A stretch of 57,059 bases of DNA from Candidatus Omnitrophota bacterium (GCA_003598175.1 QZKN01000114.1:1-57059), one strand, 5' to 3'; numbered from the stretch's first letter, positions 34,335-44,091 are shown. The notes: generated by a model from the letters alone, not told the origin. Numbers and translations: made by a program.

Positions 34335-36050
34335 ATGGCTGAACAAAATGAGAAAACGGCGCTGATCAACGGAATTCCACCTGAAGAAGAGCAGGAAGAG
34401 AAAAATTATCAGATCGAGGAAGAAAGCGCGCAACGGCTTCAGGATGTCGACTTTGCCACCGTCGAAGTCGATGCGGAAGGCATGTTGGAATCGTTGGCCA
34501 AACAGGCCAACATGGAAATCATTCAACTTCGCCGCCGGCGGCTCTTGCCGGAAACCGTCAATTTGTTGCCGGAGAAGTTGGCTCGTCGCTTCAATGCGAT
34601 CGTCATCGATAAAGAAGATTCCGTCATCACCGTTGCCATATCCGATCCGTTCAATCTGGACGCCAACGACACGCTGGATTACTTTTTCACCGGTAAAAGC
34701 ATCAATTGGGTGCTCGCGCGAGAAAATGAAATCCAAATCGCCATCGAGCGCTATTATAAAAGCGATCAGGCCATGGTCGAGGATATGTTGAACGAGATCA
34801 GTGAAGATCAAAGATTTGGCTTCGAAAAGGGCGGCAAGTCGTATTCGGAGATGCTGAAAGAGGACATTAGTGTGGATGACGAAGGTCCCATTATGCGCCT
34901 CGTCGACCTGATTTTCGAAGAAGCCGTCCGTTTGCGGGCTTCCGATATCCACTTCGAACCGTTCGAAGACAAGTTCATCATCCGTTTTCGTATAGATGGC
35001 GTCCTTCACGAAATTCAGTCGCCCAGTAAGAAATTGCAAGGCCCCATTCTTTCCCGTTTGAAATTGATGAGCGGAATGGACCTTTCCGAAAAACGGGTTC
35101 CGCAAGACGGTCGTATCCAGAAAGTGATATTGGGACGGCAATTCGACTTTCGTGTGTCCGCGCTTCCCGCGCTTCACGGCGAGAGCATCGTTACACGTTT
35201 GCTGGAACAATCCGGAGTTCTGCTCGGATTGGAGCAAATCGGATTTCTGGAAGATAATATTGAAAAATTCAAGAAAATGATCCGTCAGCCTCACGGCATC
35301 ATTTTGATGACCGGACCGACGGGATCGGGAAAAACAACAACGCTTTATTCCGCGTTGAACGTCATCAACAATGTCGACACCAAGATCATCACGGTGGAGA
35401 ACCCGGTCGAGTATCAGATCGAAGGTATCAACCAGGTGCAGGTGAACGAGGACATCGGCCTGACATTCGCGCTGGCGTTGCGCTCGATGCTGCGCCAGGC
35501 GCCCAACGTCATTCTCGTCGGTGAAATCCGTGACATGGAAACCGCTGAAATCGCCATCAGCGCCGCCATGACCGGGCATTTGGTGTTTTCCACGCTTCAC
35601 ACCAACGATGCGCCCGGCGCCAATACTCGTTTGGTGGAAATGGGGATCAAACCCTTTCTCGTTTCTTCCGCGATTCAGGCGATTATCGCCCAACGTCTGG
35701 TTCGAACCATCTGCAAGGAATGCAAGGAAGCGTATGAAGTCGATCCACTCGTAATCAAGGATCTCGGTTTCGATCCGGACGAATACCAAGGCTATAAATT
35801 TTATCGCGGCAAAGGATGCGAGAATTGCAATTACACCGGCTACAAAGGCCGAACCGCCATTCACGAAGTGTTGGAAAACTCGGACGAAATTCGCGATTTG
35901 GTTTTTCATAATGCGGGAAGCGACCAAATCCGCGCCGTCGCTCGCAAACAGGGGATGAGAACCTTGCGTGAAGACGGTTGGAAGAAAGTCCTGCGAGGCC
36001 ATACCACGATGGTGGAAGTGGCTCGTATTACTGCCGGCGATGAAATATAA
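34335..36050 (+). CDS. pilB: PilB/GspE-family secretion ATPase (first copy)
   Basis: A 571-aa hexameric ATPase that powers pilus or type II secretion assembly at the inner membrane. The GspE N-terminal domain runs to about 150. The core has Walker A GPTGSGKTTT near 327-336, the Asp box ITVENPVEYQIEGINQ, Walker B NVILVGEIRDMETAE and the His box TGHLVFSTLHTND. A tetracysteine zinc site lies in CKECKE and CENCNYTGYKGR near 455-500, as is normal for PilB/GspE and absent in PilT. An acidic 30-residue leader precedes the fold. AGGTGA lies 9 bases before ATG. PilT follows after 42 bases. Confidence 0.95.
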   Translation: MAEQNEKTALINGIPPEEEQEEKNYQIEEESAQRLQDVDFATVEVDAEGMLESLAKQANMEIIQLRRRRLLPETVNLLPEKLARRFNAIVIDKEDSVITVAISDPFNLDANDTLDYFFTGKSINWVLARENEIQIAIERYYKSDQAMVEDMLNEISEDQRFGFEKGGKSYSEMLKEDISVDDEGPIMRLVDLIFEEAVRLRASDIHFEPFEDKFIIRFRIDGVLHEIQSPSKKLQGPILSRLKLMSGMDLSEKRVPQDGRIQKVILGRQFDFRVSALPALHGESIVTRLLEQSGVLLGLEQIGFLEDNIEKFKKMIRQPHGIILMTGPTGSGKTTTLYSALNVINNVDTKIITVENPVEYQIEGINQVQVNEDIGLTFALALRSMLRQAPNVILVGEIRDMETAEIAISAAMTGHLVFSTLHTNDAPGANTRLVEMGIKPFLVSSAIQAIIAQRLVRTICKECKEAYEVDPLVIKDLGFDPDEYQGYKFYRGKGCENCNYTGYKGRTAIHEVLENSDEIRDLVFHNAGSDQIRAVARKQGMRTLREDGWKKVLRGHTTMVEVARITAGDEI

Positions 36051-36092
36051 ATCCGTGATCCATATTCTTATAAATCTTTAGAGGTTGCAACG

Positions 36093-37178
36093 ATGGCAAG
36101 TACTCAAAAATGTAAAATTCAAATGGAAGATCTGCTGAAAATCGTCGTGGAACGCGACGCCTCCGATCTTCATTTGCGGGTGGGACGGCCTCCCGTCATT
36201 CGCATCGACGGACGATTGGAAGACCTGGGAAATGAACCGCTCACGCCGGATGATACCGAATATTTGATGAATAGTATTTCTCCTGACATGCATCGCGAGG
36301 CCATTTCACAAATCGGAAGCGCGGACTATGGATATGCGTTTCAAAATTTGGCCCGGTTTCGCGTGTCGATCTTTCGGACGATGGGAAATTACGGCATGGT
36401 AATGCGCTTGATTCCCTCGCGAATTCTTTCGTTTGAGGATTTGGGTTTGCCGCTGGAAGCGACAAAGGAACTGTTGCATCGGCATCGTGGACTGGTCCTC
36501 GTGGTAGGACCGACCGGTTGTGGAAAAACGACAACTCTTGCCACCATGTTGGATTATATCAATCGGAACCGGGATACCCATCTTATTACGATCGAGGACC
36601 CCATTGAGTATTTTCACCCCCATCGCCGTTCCATCGTAACTCACCGCGAATTGCATGTGGATGTTACTTCCTTTGCGGATGGTTTGCGTTCGGCTCTTCG
36701 GCAGGATCCCGACGTGATTCTGGTTGGGGAAATGCGCGATACGGAAACCATGCAGGCCGCCATTACCGCAGCAGAAACCGGGCACTTGGTTTTTGCCACG
36801 CTTCATACCAACAGCGCCGCAGCCACCGTCAACCGCATCGTCGATGCGTTTCCCACCAACCAGCAGGAACAAATTCGCATGCAGCTGTCGGTTACCTTGA
36901 TCGCCTCCATTTCGCAGGCGCTGCTGGGGCGCGCCAGCGGTAAGGGACGTGTGGCTGCCTACGAAATCATGATCATGACTCCCGCCATCGCGAACCTGAT
37001 TCGCGAGCGGCAGACGAACCGTATCATATCCGCCATTCAAACCGGTGGAAAACTCGGAATGATCACGTTGGATATGTTTTTATATAATCTTTACAAAAAA
37101 GGGATTATCACGGCGGAAGACGCCGTCGAACGCGCACACGAACCTGATGAACAACGGCAAAAAATTCTGCATGATTAA
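36093..37178 (+). CDS. pilT: Twitching motility ATPase PilT
   Basis: The 361-aa retraction ATPase of type IV pili. Its N-terminal PAS-like domain opens with DASDLHLRVGRPPVIRIDG. Walker A is GPTGCGKTTT at 139-148, then ITIEDPIEYFH, DVILVGEMRDTETM and GHLVFATLHTNSA. The C-terminal AIRNLIRE motif of PilT appears as AIANLIRERQTNRI. It lacks the zinc cysteines of PilB, as expected. It lies between two PilB-like genes on the same strand, 140 bases before the second. Confidence 0.96.
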   Translation: MASTQKCKIQMEDLLKIVVERDASDLHLRVGRPPVIRIDGRLEDLGNEPLTPDDTEYLMNSISPDMHREAISQIGSADYGYAFQNLARFRVSIFRTMGNYGMVMRLIPSRILSFEDLGLPLEATKELLHRHRGLVLVVGPTGCGKTTTLATMLDYINRNRDTHLITIEDPIEYFHPHRRSIVTHRELHVDVTSFADGLRSALRQDPDVILVGEMRDTETMQAAITAAETGHLVFATLHTNSAAATVNRIVDAFPTNQQEQIRMQLSVTLIASISQALLGRASGKGRVAAYEIMIMTPAIANLIRERQTNRIISAIQTGGKLGMITLDMFLYNLYKKGIITAEDAVERAHEPDEQRQKILHD

Positions 37179-37318
37179 ACGTGAATCCGCCAGATGGTTC
37201 GAAACCCGTTTTGCCGGGAGCGAATCATCCATTGAATGATTGGGTGATCGCCCAAACGGAAGCCCCTCGCAAGAGGAGCAAAGAGTGAAGATAAAACAAA
37301 AGGGAAAGGGTATTGAAC

Positions 37319-39175
37319 ATGCTGGGACTGGGACGAAAAAAGGCTCCACTAAAGTCACCTGAACCCAAGACGGAAGAAGAGCGGAAAAATGAATTCCCTT
37401 TAGACGAATTTCCCGTACCTGAACAAGCATCGTCTTCGGGTTCGGGGGATGGCGACCGGGAATCCGCAATTATCTCGCTGATCCATCAAGAAGCGGCGGG
37501 GATTGTCGGCGAAGTGGAAACCACATCCACTTTGGTTGGAGAGGAAGCCGGCCAGGCGGTGCGGGATGCCGTGCTCGAACAGGTTTCCGCAGTATCGGAA
37601 CAAGCTCATTATACCACAGAAGAAGACCTTCTTTCCGTATTGGCCGGCCAGGTCGGTATGGAAATGGTCAAAATCAGCAATTACGCATTGGACGAGGCCG
37701 TCCTCAATCTGGTTCCGCCGGAACTGGCTCGGCAATATAAGATTTTTCCGGTCGATTTGGACAAAGAAACCGGGACGCTCGTCGTAGCCATTTCCGATCC
37801 ATTGAACGTCACGACGCTGGATGATTTGCGCATCTGGCTCGATCATAATATTCGCGGCGTCATCGCAACGGAAGACGAAATTCAAGGGGCGATCGACGAA
37901 TATTATGGAACCGGCAGCGAATCCGTCGATGAGGTGCTCCATCAATTGGATGCCGCGGATTTGCAACTCGACCTAAAAGACGATAGTTTTGGTAATTTGG
38001 AAAAGATCGTTCACGAAGCGCCGATCATCAAATTGGTGAACCTGATTCTTCTGCAGTCGATCAAGGATCGGGCCTCCGACTTGCACGTCGAACCGTTCGA
38101 AAATACGCTTCGCATCCGCTATCGTGTGGATGGAATCCTGCACGAAACCGTTCCGCCGCCTTCGCATTTGGCCAATGCGATTATTTCTCGTTTGAAAATC
38201 ATGGCGGGGATGAACATCGCCGAACGCCGCCTGCCGCAGGACGGTCGCGTCAAACTCGCCATGATGGACAGAAACGTCGAACTTCGCGTCTCCTCGCTGC
38301 CCACCGTGAACGGGGAGAGCGTGGTTATGCGTATTCTCGACAGCAACACAATGAACCTGGGCTTGGAACATATCGGCTTCCTGCCGGATACTCTCGAAGT
38401 CTGGGACAAAATGGTCAAACGCCCAAACGGAATCGTGCTGGTTACCGGACCGACCGGTTGTGGGAAGACGACGACGATGTACTCGTCTCTCAGTCGCATA
38501 TTCAGCCCCATGCTCAAGATGATCACAACGGAAAATCCGGTCGAATATCAAATGGACGGGGTGGTGCAGGTTAACATCAACGCCGCAGTGGGCTTGACCT
38601 TTGCGCGTTGCCTGCGCGCCATTCTTCGCCAGGATCCCGACATCATCATGGTGGGGGAAATTCGTGACCTGGAAACCGCGCAAATGGCTATCGAGTCATC
38701 CCTCACGGGACACCTGGTTCTGTCCACGATGCATACGAACGATGCGCCCGGGACGCTGACCCGTCTGATCGATATGGACGTCGAGCCGTTTTTGATCACG
38801 TCAGCCGTTGTGGGAGTCTTGGCTCAGCGTCTTGTCCGGAACATCTGTCTTGATTGCAAGGAACTCTATAAACCGGACGTTGGTCTGATACGCGAAATGG
38901 GCTTTCAACCCGAAGAAGTGCAAAACATCAACTTCTTCCATGGCCGCGGTTGCTCGGAGTGCAACTATACCGGTTACAAAGGCCGAACCGGCATTTTCGA
39001 ATTGTTACAGTTGTCCGAACCCATCAAGGAGCTGGTTCTCCAGCGCAGTTCCAGCGCGGCAATCTTTCATCAGGCGCGCAAAGACGGTATGCGGACCTTG
39101 CGGGAAGACGGATGGGAAAAAGTCGTTCAGGGCGTAACCACGATTGAAGAAATTTTGGCCTGTACCGTGCATTGA
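37319..39175 (+). CDS. PilB/GspE-family secretion ATPase (second copy)
   Basis: A 618-aa paralogue of the first PilB-like protein. It has a longer, disordered acidic N terminus (about 100 residues, rich in Glu, Ser and Gly), then a GspE N-terminal domain and the ATPase core: Walker A GPTGCGKTTT near 377, Walker B DIIMVGEIRDLETAQ, His box GHLVLSTMHTND, and zinc cysteines in CLDCKE and CSECNYTGYKGR. ATG 37319 is preferred over a TTG two codons earlier because GGGAAAGGG lies 8 bases upstream. Two PilB-like ATPases around PilT suggest two assembly machines or a specialised pair. No PilC/GspF gene adjoins. Confidence 0.94.
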   Translation: MLGLGRKKAPLKSPEPKTEEERKNEFPLDEFPVPEQASSSGSGDGDRESAIISLIHQEAAGIVGEVETTSTLVGEEAGQAVRDAVLEQVSAVSEQAHYTTEEDLLSVLAGQVGMEMVKISNYALDEAVLNLVPPELARQYKIFPVDLDKETGTLVVAISDPLNVTTLDDLRIWLDHNIRGVIATEDEIQGAIDEYYGTGSESVDEVLHQLDAADLQLDLKDDSFGNLEKIVHEAPIIKLVNLILLQSIKDRASDLHVEPFENTLRIRYRVDGILHETVPPPSHLANAIISRLKIMAGMNIAERRLPQDGRVKLAMMDRNVELRVSSLPTVNGESVVMRILDSNTMNLGLEHIGFLPDTLEVWDKMVKRPNGIVLVTGPTGCGKTTTMYSSLSRIFSPMLKMITTENPVEYQMDGVVQVNINAAVGLTFARCLRAILRQDPDIIMVGEIRDLETAQMAIESSLTGHLVLSTMHTNDAPGTLTRLIDMDVEPFLITSAVVGVLAQRLVRNICLDCKELYKPDVGLIREMGFQPEEVQNINFFHGRGCSECNYTGYKGRTGIFELLQLSEPIKELVLQRSSSAAIFHQARKDGMRTLREDGWEKVVQGVTTIEEILACTVH

Positions 39176-39201
39176 TTCCGCTTCGAATCGATGAAAATCA
39201 T

Positions 39202-39229
39202 AAAGGTCGGCAACTACCGGCCTTTTTTT
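39202..39229 (+). terminator. Rho-independent terminator of the pil ATPase cluster
   Basis: AAAGGTCGG (39202-39210) pairs with CCGGCCTTT, including one T-G pair, around a CAACTA loop and is followed by seven Ts. A TATAAT box at 39234-39239 just after it may start the next gene. Confidence 0.8.
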
Positions 39230-39333
39230 ATAGTATAATTCAAACAAAGGTTTTTCTTCTTTCTCGACGCGATCGGATTTGGTTTCCTGTTGTAGAGGAG
39301 CAAGAGGGGATAACGAATAAGGGAGAACAAACT

Positions 39334-40662
39334 ATGCGTTTGCGAGTGATAGCATCATCGATTTTCGTTTTTGGGATGGGCCTTTTCTTTTCTTTATCCA
39401 TCGCGGCGCAAACCAGCCGCAACCTTTCCGCGGACGCCGCCCGGGAGGAAATCCTGGCTTCGAAACCTGCGCTGGAACGAATACTCCTGGAAAATATCAT
39501 ACCGTTCTGGCACCCCCAGGTGATCGACGCCGACTTCGGCGGGTATCGGCTGAATCATGACAAAGATGGCAAATGGAAAGGCCGAGGCAATAAAGGCATC
39601 GTGACGCAGGCGCGAACGGTTTGGTTTTATTCCCGTTTGATCAACAGTGATTATGCCAAACCGGAATATCTTGACGCCGCGCGCTACGGATTCAACTTTC
39701 TCTCCGAAAAGATGTGGGACAAGCAGTACGGCGGTTTTTATTGGGAGGTGGATTCGGCCGGCGCGGTGATGACGAAACCGGACAAACATTTGTATGGCCA
39801 GGCCTTTGCCTTGTATGCCCTCTCCGAGTTTGCCAAAGCATCCGGCGATCGCAGTGTGGAAGAATTTTCGCGTAAACTGTACGATTTTCTGGAATTTTAT
39901 GCGCACGATTCGCTCAACGGCGGATACCACGAATCCTTTCGGCGGGATTGGTTTACGTTGCCGATCACGATCAACAACTATATGAGCGTCCCGCCCAATT
40001 TAAAACTGATGAATACGCATCTTCATTTAATGGAAGCGCTGACGACTCATTATTTGGTAACCAAAGCGCAGACGGTGCGGGAACGCCTGATCGAATTGAT
40101 TTTTATTGAAAGCAATTCCGTGGTTCGCAAAAATCTGGGCGCTTGCACGGACAAATACAATCCCAATTGGATCCCGTTGCGTGGTCCCAGTTACGATCGC
40201 GTATCGTACGGTCATGACGTCGAAAATGTCTGGCTGTTGATCGATGCGTGCAAAGCCGTGGGCATTTCCAACGGTCCTTTCATGGATCTCTACCACACTC
40301 TTTTCGGCTATTCTCTTCAATTTGGTTTCGATCAGAAGAACGGAGGATTTTACGATTCAGGCGCGTTCCGCACAGTGGCTGACCGGCGTGACAAAGTCTG
40401 GTGGGTGCAGGCGGAAGGTTTGGTAGCCGCTTTGAAAATGTATCAACTGACGGGAGAAAGCGTATATGCCAATTGTTATCTGCAGACGCTCGATTGGCTG
40501 GTAAAAAAGCAGGTGGATTGGGAAAACGGCGACTGGCATTCCACGGTATCGGAAGACGGAACGCCTTCGGGCGACAAGGCGGGATTGTGGAAATCGCCCT
40601 ATCACAACGGACGCGCCGTTCTCGAATGTCTCGAGATCATCAAGACTCTTTCAAAATCCTGA
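39334..40662 (+). CDS. Exported AGE-family epimerase (cellobiose 2-epimerase-like)
   Basis: A 442-aa N-acylglucosamine 2-epimerase superfamily protein with an (alpha/alpha)6 barrel. Conserved parts: FWHPQVIDADFGGYRL, ARTVWFYSRL, GQAFALYALSEFA, NTHLHLMEALT, SYGHDVENVWLL, WWVQAEGLVAAL and SPYHNGRAVLE. The histidines of THLH, YGHD and PYHN match the catalytic set of cellobiose/mannobiose 2-epimerases. An N-terminal signal peptide (FVFGMGLFFSLSIAA) means it acts outside the cytoplasm, unlike most studied members. GGGAG 8 bases before ATG 39334 sets the start; the longer reading frame to 39172 has no support. Confidence 0.88.
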   Translation: MRLRVIASSIFVFGMGLFFSLSIAAQTSRNLSADAAREEILASKPALERILLENIIPFWHPQVIDADFGGYRLNHDKDGKWKGRGNKGIVTQARTVWFYSRLINSDYAKPEYLDAARYGFNFLSEKMWDKQYGGFYWEVDSAGAVMTKPDKHLYGQAFALYALSEFAKASGDRSVEEFSRKLYDFLEFYAHDSLNGGYHESFRRDWFTLPITINNYMSVPPNLKLMNTHLHLMEALTTHYLVTKAQTVRERLIELIFIESNSVVRKNLGACTDKYNPNWIPLRGPSYDRVSYGHDVENVWLLIDACKAVGISNGPFMDLYHTLFGYSLQFGFDQKNGGFYDSGAFRTVADRRDKVWWVQAEGLVAALKMYQLTGESVYANCYLQTLDWLVKKQVDWENGDWHSTVSEDGTPSGDKAGLWKSPYHNGRAVLECLEIIKTLSKS

Positions 40663-40679
40663 ACCGGGTGTAAGAATCC

Positions 40680-41213
40680 ATGGCAACCATTCATATTCTG
40701 TATCACAGCGTCAAAGGCCATACCGAACGGATGGCGGAAACGATTGCGGAAGGCGTCCAAACCGTCGGGGGGTGCTCATCTCGCCTGATTCGCGTGGAAG
40801 ATGCGATGCGGCAACACGTTACCGGATGTCAGGGGCTGATTCTCGGTTGTCCGACGTATATGGGAAACGTAAGCGCGTCCATGAAAACGTTCATGGATAC
40901 GGTTCTCAGCCCGATTTGGCTTGACGGCGGCATTCCCGGAACCGTCGGTTCGGCTTTTACCAGCAGCGGCACACTTCACGGCGACAAGGAATTTGCCTTG
41001 CTGGCCATGCTGGTTACCATGTTTCAATTGGGAATGACCCTCGTCAGCCTTCCCCCCACGATCATTCGCGAAAATCAACATCTGGGATACTCGCACGGCG
41101 TCGGCGTCACCACCATGAATCGACAGCCCGGCATGATATCCACCGAAGAACTTGCCGTTGCTCGCCGATTGGGAAAACGAGTCGCGGAAGTGACGCGTCA
41201 AATACACGGATGA
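40680..41213 (+). CDS. Flavodoxin/WrbA-like reductase
   Basis: A 177-aa flavodoxin-fold protein. The FMN phosphate loop is YHSVKGHTERMAETIAEG, followed by LILGCPTYMGNVSASMKTFM and TVGSAFTSSGTLHGDKEFA, as in WrbA NAD(P)H:quinone oxidoreductases; a true WrbA is slightly longer. It binds FMN and probably reduces quinones by two electrons or acts as an electron carrier. It begins 17 bases after the epimerase stop and may share its transcript. Confidence 0.88.
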   Translation: MATIHILYHSVKGHTERMAETIAEGVQTVGGCSSRLIRVEDAMRQHVTGCQGLILGCPTYMGNVSASMKTFMDTVLSPIWLDGGIPGTVGSAFTSSGTLHGDKEFALLAMLVTMFQLGMTLVSLPPTIIRENQHLGYSHGVGVTTMNRQPGMISTEELAVARRLGKRVAEVTRQIHG

Positions 41214-41237
41214 AAAAAATAATTCCCTATTCCGCTA

Positions 41238-41314
41238 TAGGGTGAATTGAACGAAGTGAAATCCACCACTTCGAATTCCCGAATGGTGGGATTCATTCTA
41301 TTCATCCCACCCTA
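41238..41314. repeat. Imperfect inverted repeat, family C (TAGGGTG type)
   Basis: The arms TAGGGTG...ATCCACCA (41238-41268) and TGGTGGGATTC...CACCCTA (41284-41314) pair in blocks around CTTCGAATTCCCGAA. It lies in the gap between the flavodoxin and NtrC-type genes and may end transcription. Its TAGGGTG...CCACC wording resembles short palindromes common in intergenic DNA of many bacteria. Confidence 0.6.
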
Positions 41315-41387
41315 CAATATCAAACATCATTGGCTACTATAAAGGATATTCGAAACCGAAAAAAACTACCGACTATTAAAAATCATC

Positions 41388-42764
41388 ATGCGCTCAACGA
41401 TCCTGATCACAGACGATGAACTGAATACACGCGAAGGATTGCGGAAAGCGATCGAATCCGAGTCCCGCAAGGTCGATGTGGCCGCCGACGGGGACGAAGC
41501 GTTGGACAAAATCAAGAAAAATAACTACGACGTATTGATAACCGACATGCGGATGCCCGGCATGGATGGCATGACGCTTCTGCGGGAAGCGAAAAAAGAA
41601 GCCCCCGATCTCGGCGTAATCGTTCTGACGGCGTATGGCACCATCGAAATGGCGGTGGAGGCCATGCGATGCGGGGCCTATAATTATTTGACCAAACCCG
41701 TGAATCTCGATGAATTGGAAATGCTGGTCGAACAAATCCTCGACAAACGCCGCATCGAGATGGAAAACGAATATCATCGTGAACGAGACGCCGCCGTCGA
41801 AGGATTTGAAGGCATCATCGGCGAGAGCCCGCCCATTCGTTCCCTGCGCGAGCGAATCAAACAAATCGCCCCTTCCAAAGCCACCGTGCTGATCACCGGT
41901 GAAACCGGAACCGGCAAGGAACTGGTCGCGCAGGCGATTCACAATTTAAGTCCTCGAAAAAAACGGCTTTTCGTTCCCGTCCACTGCGCCGCGCTCTCCG
42001 AAAATCTGCTGGAAAGTGAACTCTTCGGCCACGAGCGGGGCGCGTTTACCGGCGCGATCAAACAGCGCAAGGGGCGGTTCGAACTGGCCGATCAGGGAAC
42101 CATCTTTCTGGATGAAATCAGCGAGATCAGCACGGCGATTCAAGTGAAATTACTTCGCGTCCTGCAGGAAAAGGAATTCCAGCGAGTGGGAGGTTCGGAA
42201 ACCATTTCGGTGGATATCCGCATCCTCGCCGCCACGAATACCAATCTGCAGGAATTGGCGGAAGAAGGGAAATTCCGCGAGGATTTATACTATCGGTTGA
42301 AAGTGGTGACTCTCGACGTGCCTCCCTTACGTGAACGCGTCGACGATATTCCCCTGCTTGCGCATGTGTTCATCAAACGATTCGCAAAAGAAAACGCAAA
42401 GGGAATCATGGAAATCTCGGACGAAGCGATGACGAGCCTGAAGAAATACCACTGGCCGGGAAACGTGCGGGAATTGCAGGGCGTGATGGAAAGCATGGTG
42501 ATTCTCGCGACCGGCAAGCAGTTGGAAATCGACAACGTTCCCTACGAAATTCGCCGGGATTCCGACGTGAAACCGGAGGTTCTCGTAACCGGCAACGTGA
42601 CCTTGTCGGATATCGAGAAACAGGTAATTTTAGAGACGCTGGAAAAATACAACGGAAACCGAACCAAAACCGCTGAAGCGCTCGGCATCGGACGAAGAAC
42701 GCTAATTCGCAAAATTCACGAATACGGCGTTTCTCACTCGGACGACAACGACAATTCGGATTGA
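41388..42764 (+). CDS. NtrC-family sigma-54 response regulator
   Basis: A 458-aa regulator. The receiver has phospho-acceptor D53 (VLITDMRMPGMDG) and Lys in YLTKPVN. The AAA+ domain has Walker A GETGTGKE, the sigma-54 contact loop GAFTGA, Walker B TIFLDEIS, and the R-finger region FREDLYYRLKVV. The Fis-type HTH ends the protein (KTAEALGIGRRTLIRKIHEY). It activates sigma-54 promoters after phosphorylation. No histidine kinase lies beside it; the nearest are more than 20 kb away, so the partner is unknown. Confidence 0.96.
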   Translation: MRSTILITDDELNTREGLRKAIESESRKVDVAADGDEALDKIKKNNYDVLITDMRMPGMDGMTLLREAKKEAPDLGVIVLTAYGTIEMAVEAMRCGAYNYLTKPVNLDELEMLVEQILDKRRIEMENEYHRERDAAVEGFEGIIGESPPIRSLRERIKQIAPSKATVLITGETGTGKELVAQAIHNLSPRKKRLFVPVHCAALSENLLESELFGHERGAFTGAIKQRKGRFELADQGTIFLDEISEISTAIQVKLLRVLQEKEFQRVGGSETISVDIRILAATNTNLQELAEEGKFREDLYYRLKVVTLDVPPLRERVDDIPLLAHVFIKRFAKENAKGIMEISDEAMTSLKKYHWPGNVRELQGVMESMVILATGKQLEIDNVPYEIRRDSDVKPEVLVTGNVTLSDIEKQVILETLEKYNGNRTKTAEALGIGRRTLIRKIHEYGVSHSDDNDNSD

Positions 42765-42805
42765 AGCGGAAACCAATCGGTTTGTTGTCGAGGAAAATGA
42801 CCATC

Positions 42806-43975
42806 ATGAACAGGTATATCCCCATTTTGATTCGTTTTTTGTTTTTTGGACTTCCATGCATTGTTGTCATTCCTTACACGGCGACGGAAGAATTCGCCTC
42901 CGCCATCGACATTTTCGACCTGGCTTCCACCAAACATGCCGTCGTCGCGGAAGGACAGGGATTCTTTCCGGTTTTGAATCGAATGGATGATACGCTCATT
43001 GCCGTATTTCGCGCCGGCGGCGGGCATCTCGGACGCGGCGGGCGGCTCGTAATGAGTCGTTCCACGGACCGCGGCGCGACCTGGAGCGCGCCCACGGTGA
43101 TTGTGGATACGCCTCAGGATGATCGAAATCCCGCGGTTGGGATTATCCCTGGCGGACGCATCATCGTCGCCTATCACGAACAGGGAAGCTATACCATCGA
43201 AGGCAAATACGATCCTTCCTTGCATCGCGCTCGCTGCATGGCGACCTATTCGGATGATCAGGGGGGGACGTGGACGGAACCGAAACCGCTGGGGATTCCC
43301 GGTTTGGAAACCTGTTCCCCTTACGGACGGATCATTCAATGGACCGATGGCTCATTACTCATGAATGTGTATGGACCCTACACCGATTTGGTTCCGCGAA
43401 TGAACGATGTCGATAAGAATATGAATGATTATGCGTATCTCGTGCGCTCCTCGGATGCGGGAGTGACGTGGAAAGAGCCGTCGCTGGTTGCCAAGGGCCA
43501 CAATGAAACCGCGTTTCTGCCGCTGCTGGACAATCGACTCATGGCGGTATCCCGTTCGATCGGAATGGCAAGACTGGATATGATCCTCAGCGAGAATGCC
43601 GGCTATTCCTGGTCGTTTCCCTTGCGGGTAACGGGACCGAAACAGCATCCGGCCGACTTGGTGCGTCTTTCGAATGGGTCGATCCTACTACTGTATGGCG
43701 ACCGCAACATGGAACGAAAAGTGATACGCGGCATGATCACCCGCGACGAAGGCAGGACGTGGGACATGCAAATCACAAGCATCTTTTCCCGCCCGGTCTT
43801 CGGCGATTTCGGCTACCCCAGCGCCGTCTCGTTACCCGACGGTCGTCTCGCAGTCATGTATTATTGGGCCGGTCTCGCCAACGACAGCTACGACGGCGAA
43901 AAAGCGCGCGCTTACGTCAGCCTCGTCGATGAACTCGAATTCATCGACGCATATGAGAAGAAACTTACGAATTGA
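42806..43975 (+). CDS. Secreted sialidase/BNR-repeat protein
   Basis: A 389-aa six-bladed-propeller exo-glycosidase-type protein. A signal peptide or anchor (RYIPILIRFLFFGLPCIVV) opens it. Asp-box repeats are clear: SRSTDRGATWSAP, TYSDDQGGTWTEP, VRSSDAGVTWKEP, SENAGYSWSFP and TRDEGRTWDMQ. Sialidase-fold proteins of this type in polysaccharide degraders often act on other sugars, so sialic acid is not assured; the usual FRIP arginine motif is only partly matched at AVFRAGGG. ATG 42806 (12 bases after AGG) and ATG 42797 are both possible starts. Confidence 0.82.
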   Translation: MNRYIPILIRFLFFGLPCIVVIPYTATEEFASAIDIFDLASTKHAVVAEGQGFFPVLNRMDDTLIAVFRAGGGHLGRGGRLVMSRSTDRGATWSAPTVIVDTPQDDRNPAVGIIPGGRIIVAYHEQGSYTIEGKYDPSLHRARCMATYSDDQGGTWTEPKPLGIPGLETCSPYGRIIQWTDGSLLMNVYGPYTDLVPRMNDVDKNMNDYAYLVRSSDAGVTWKEPSLVAKGHNETAFLPLLDNRLMAVSRSIGMARLDMILSENAGYSWSFPLRVTGPKQHPADLVRLSNGSILLLYGDRNMERKVIRGMITRDEGRTWDMQITSIFSRPVFGDFGYPSAVSLPDGRLAVMYYWAGLANDSYDGEKARAYVSLVDELEFIDAYEKKLTN

Positions 43976-44091
43976 TTCCTGCTTGCCAGGGATAAAACCG
44001 GTTCGCGTTTTCTTGCTCTCATCACGATCATGGAATTCGTCAAACTCGGTTTCGAACAGCAGGAAATTATATCTCTTATCAATTTGTGACT

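Noticed and set aside
34329..36002. 557-codon open frame on the minus strand
   Set aside because: It lies fully opposite a PilB/GspE gene with every catalytic motif intact; the antisense product has no family motif and arises from the codon pattern of the real gene.
37180..37280. Possible tRNA because of GGTTCGAAACC
   Set aside because: No acceptor stem, anticodon arm or D arm can be built around it.
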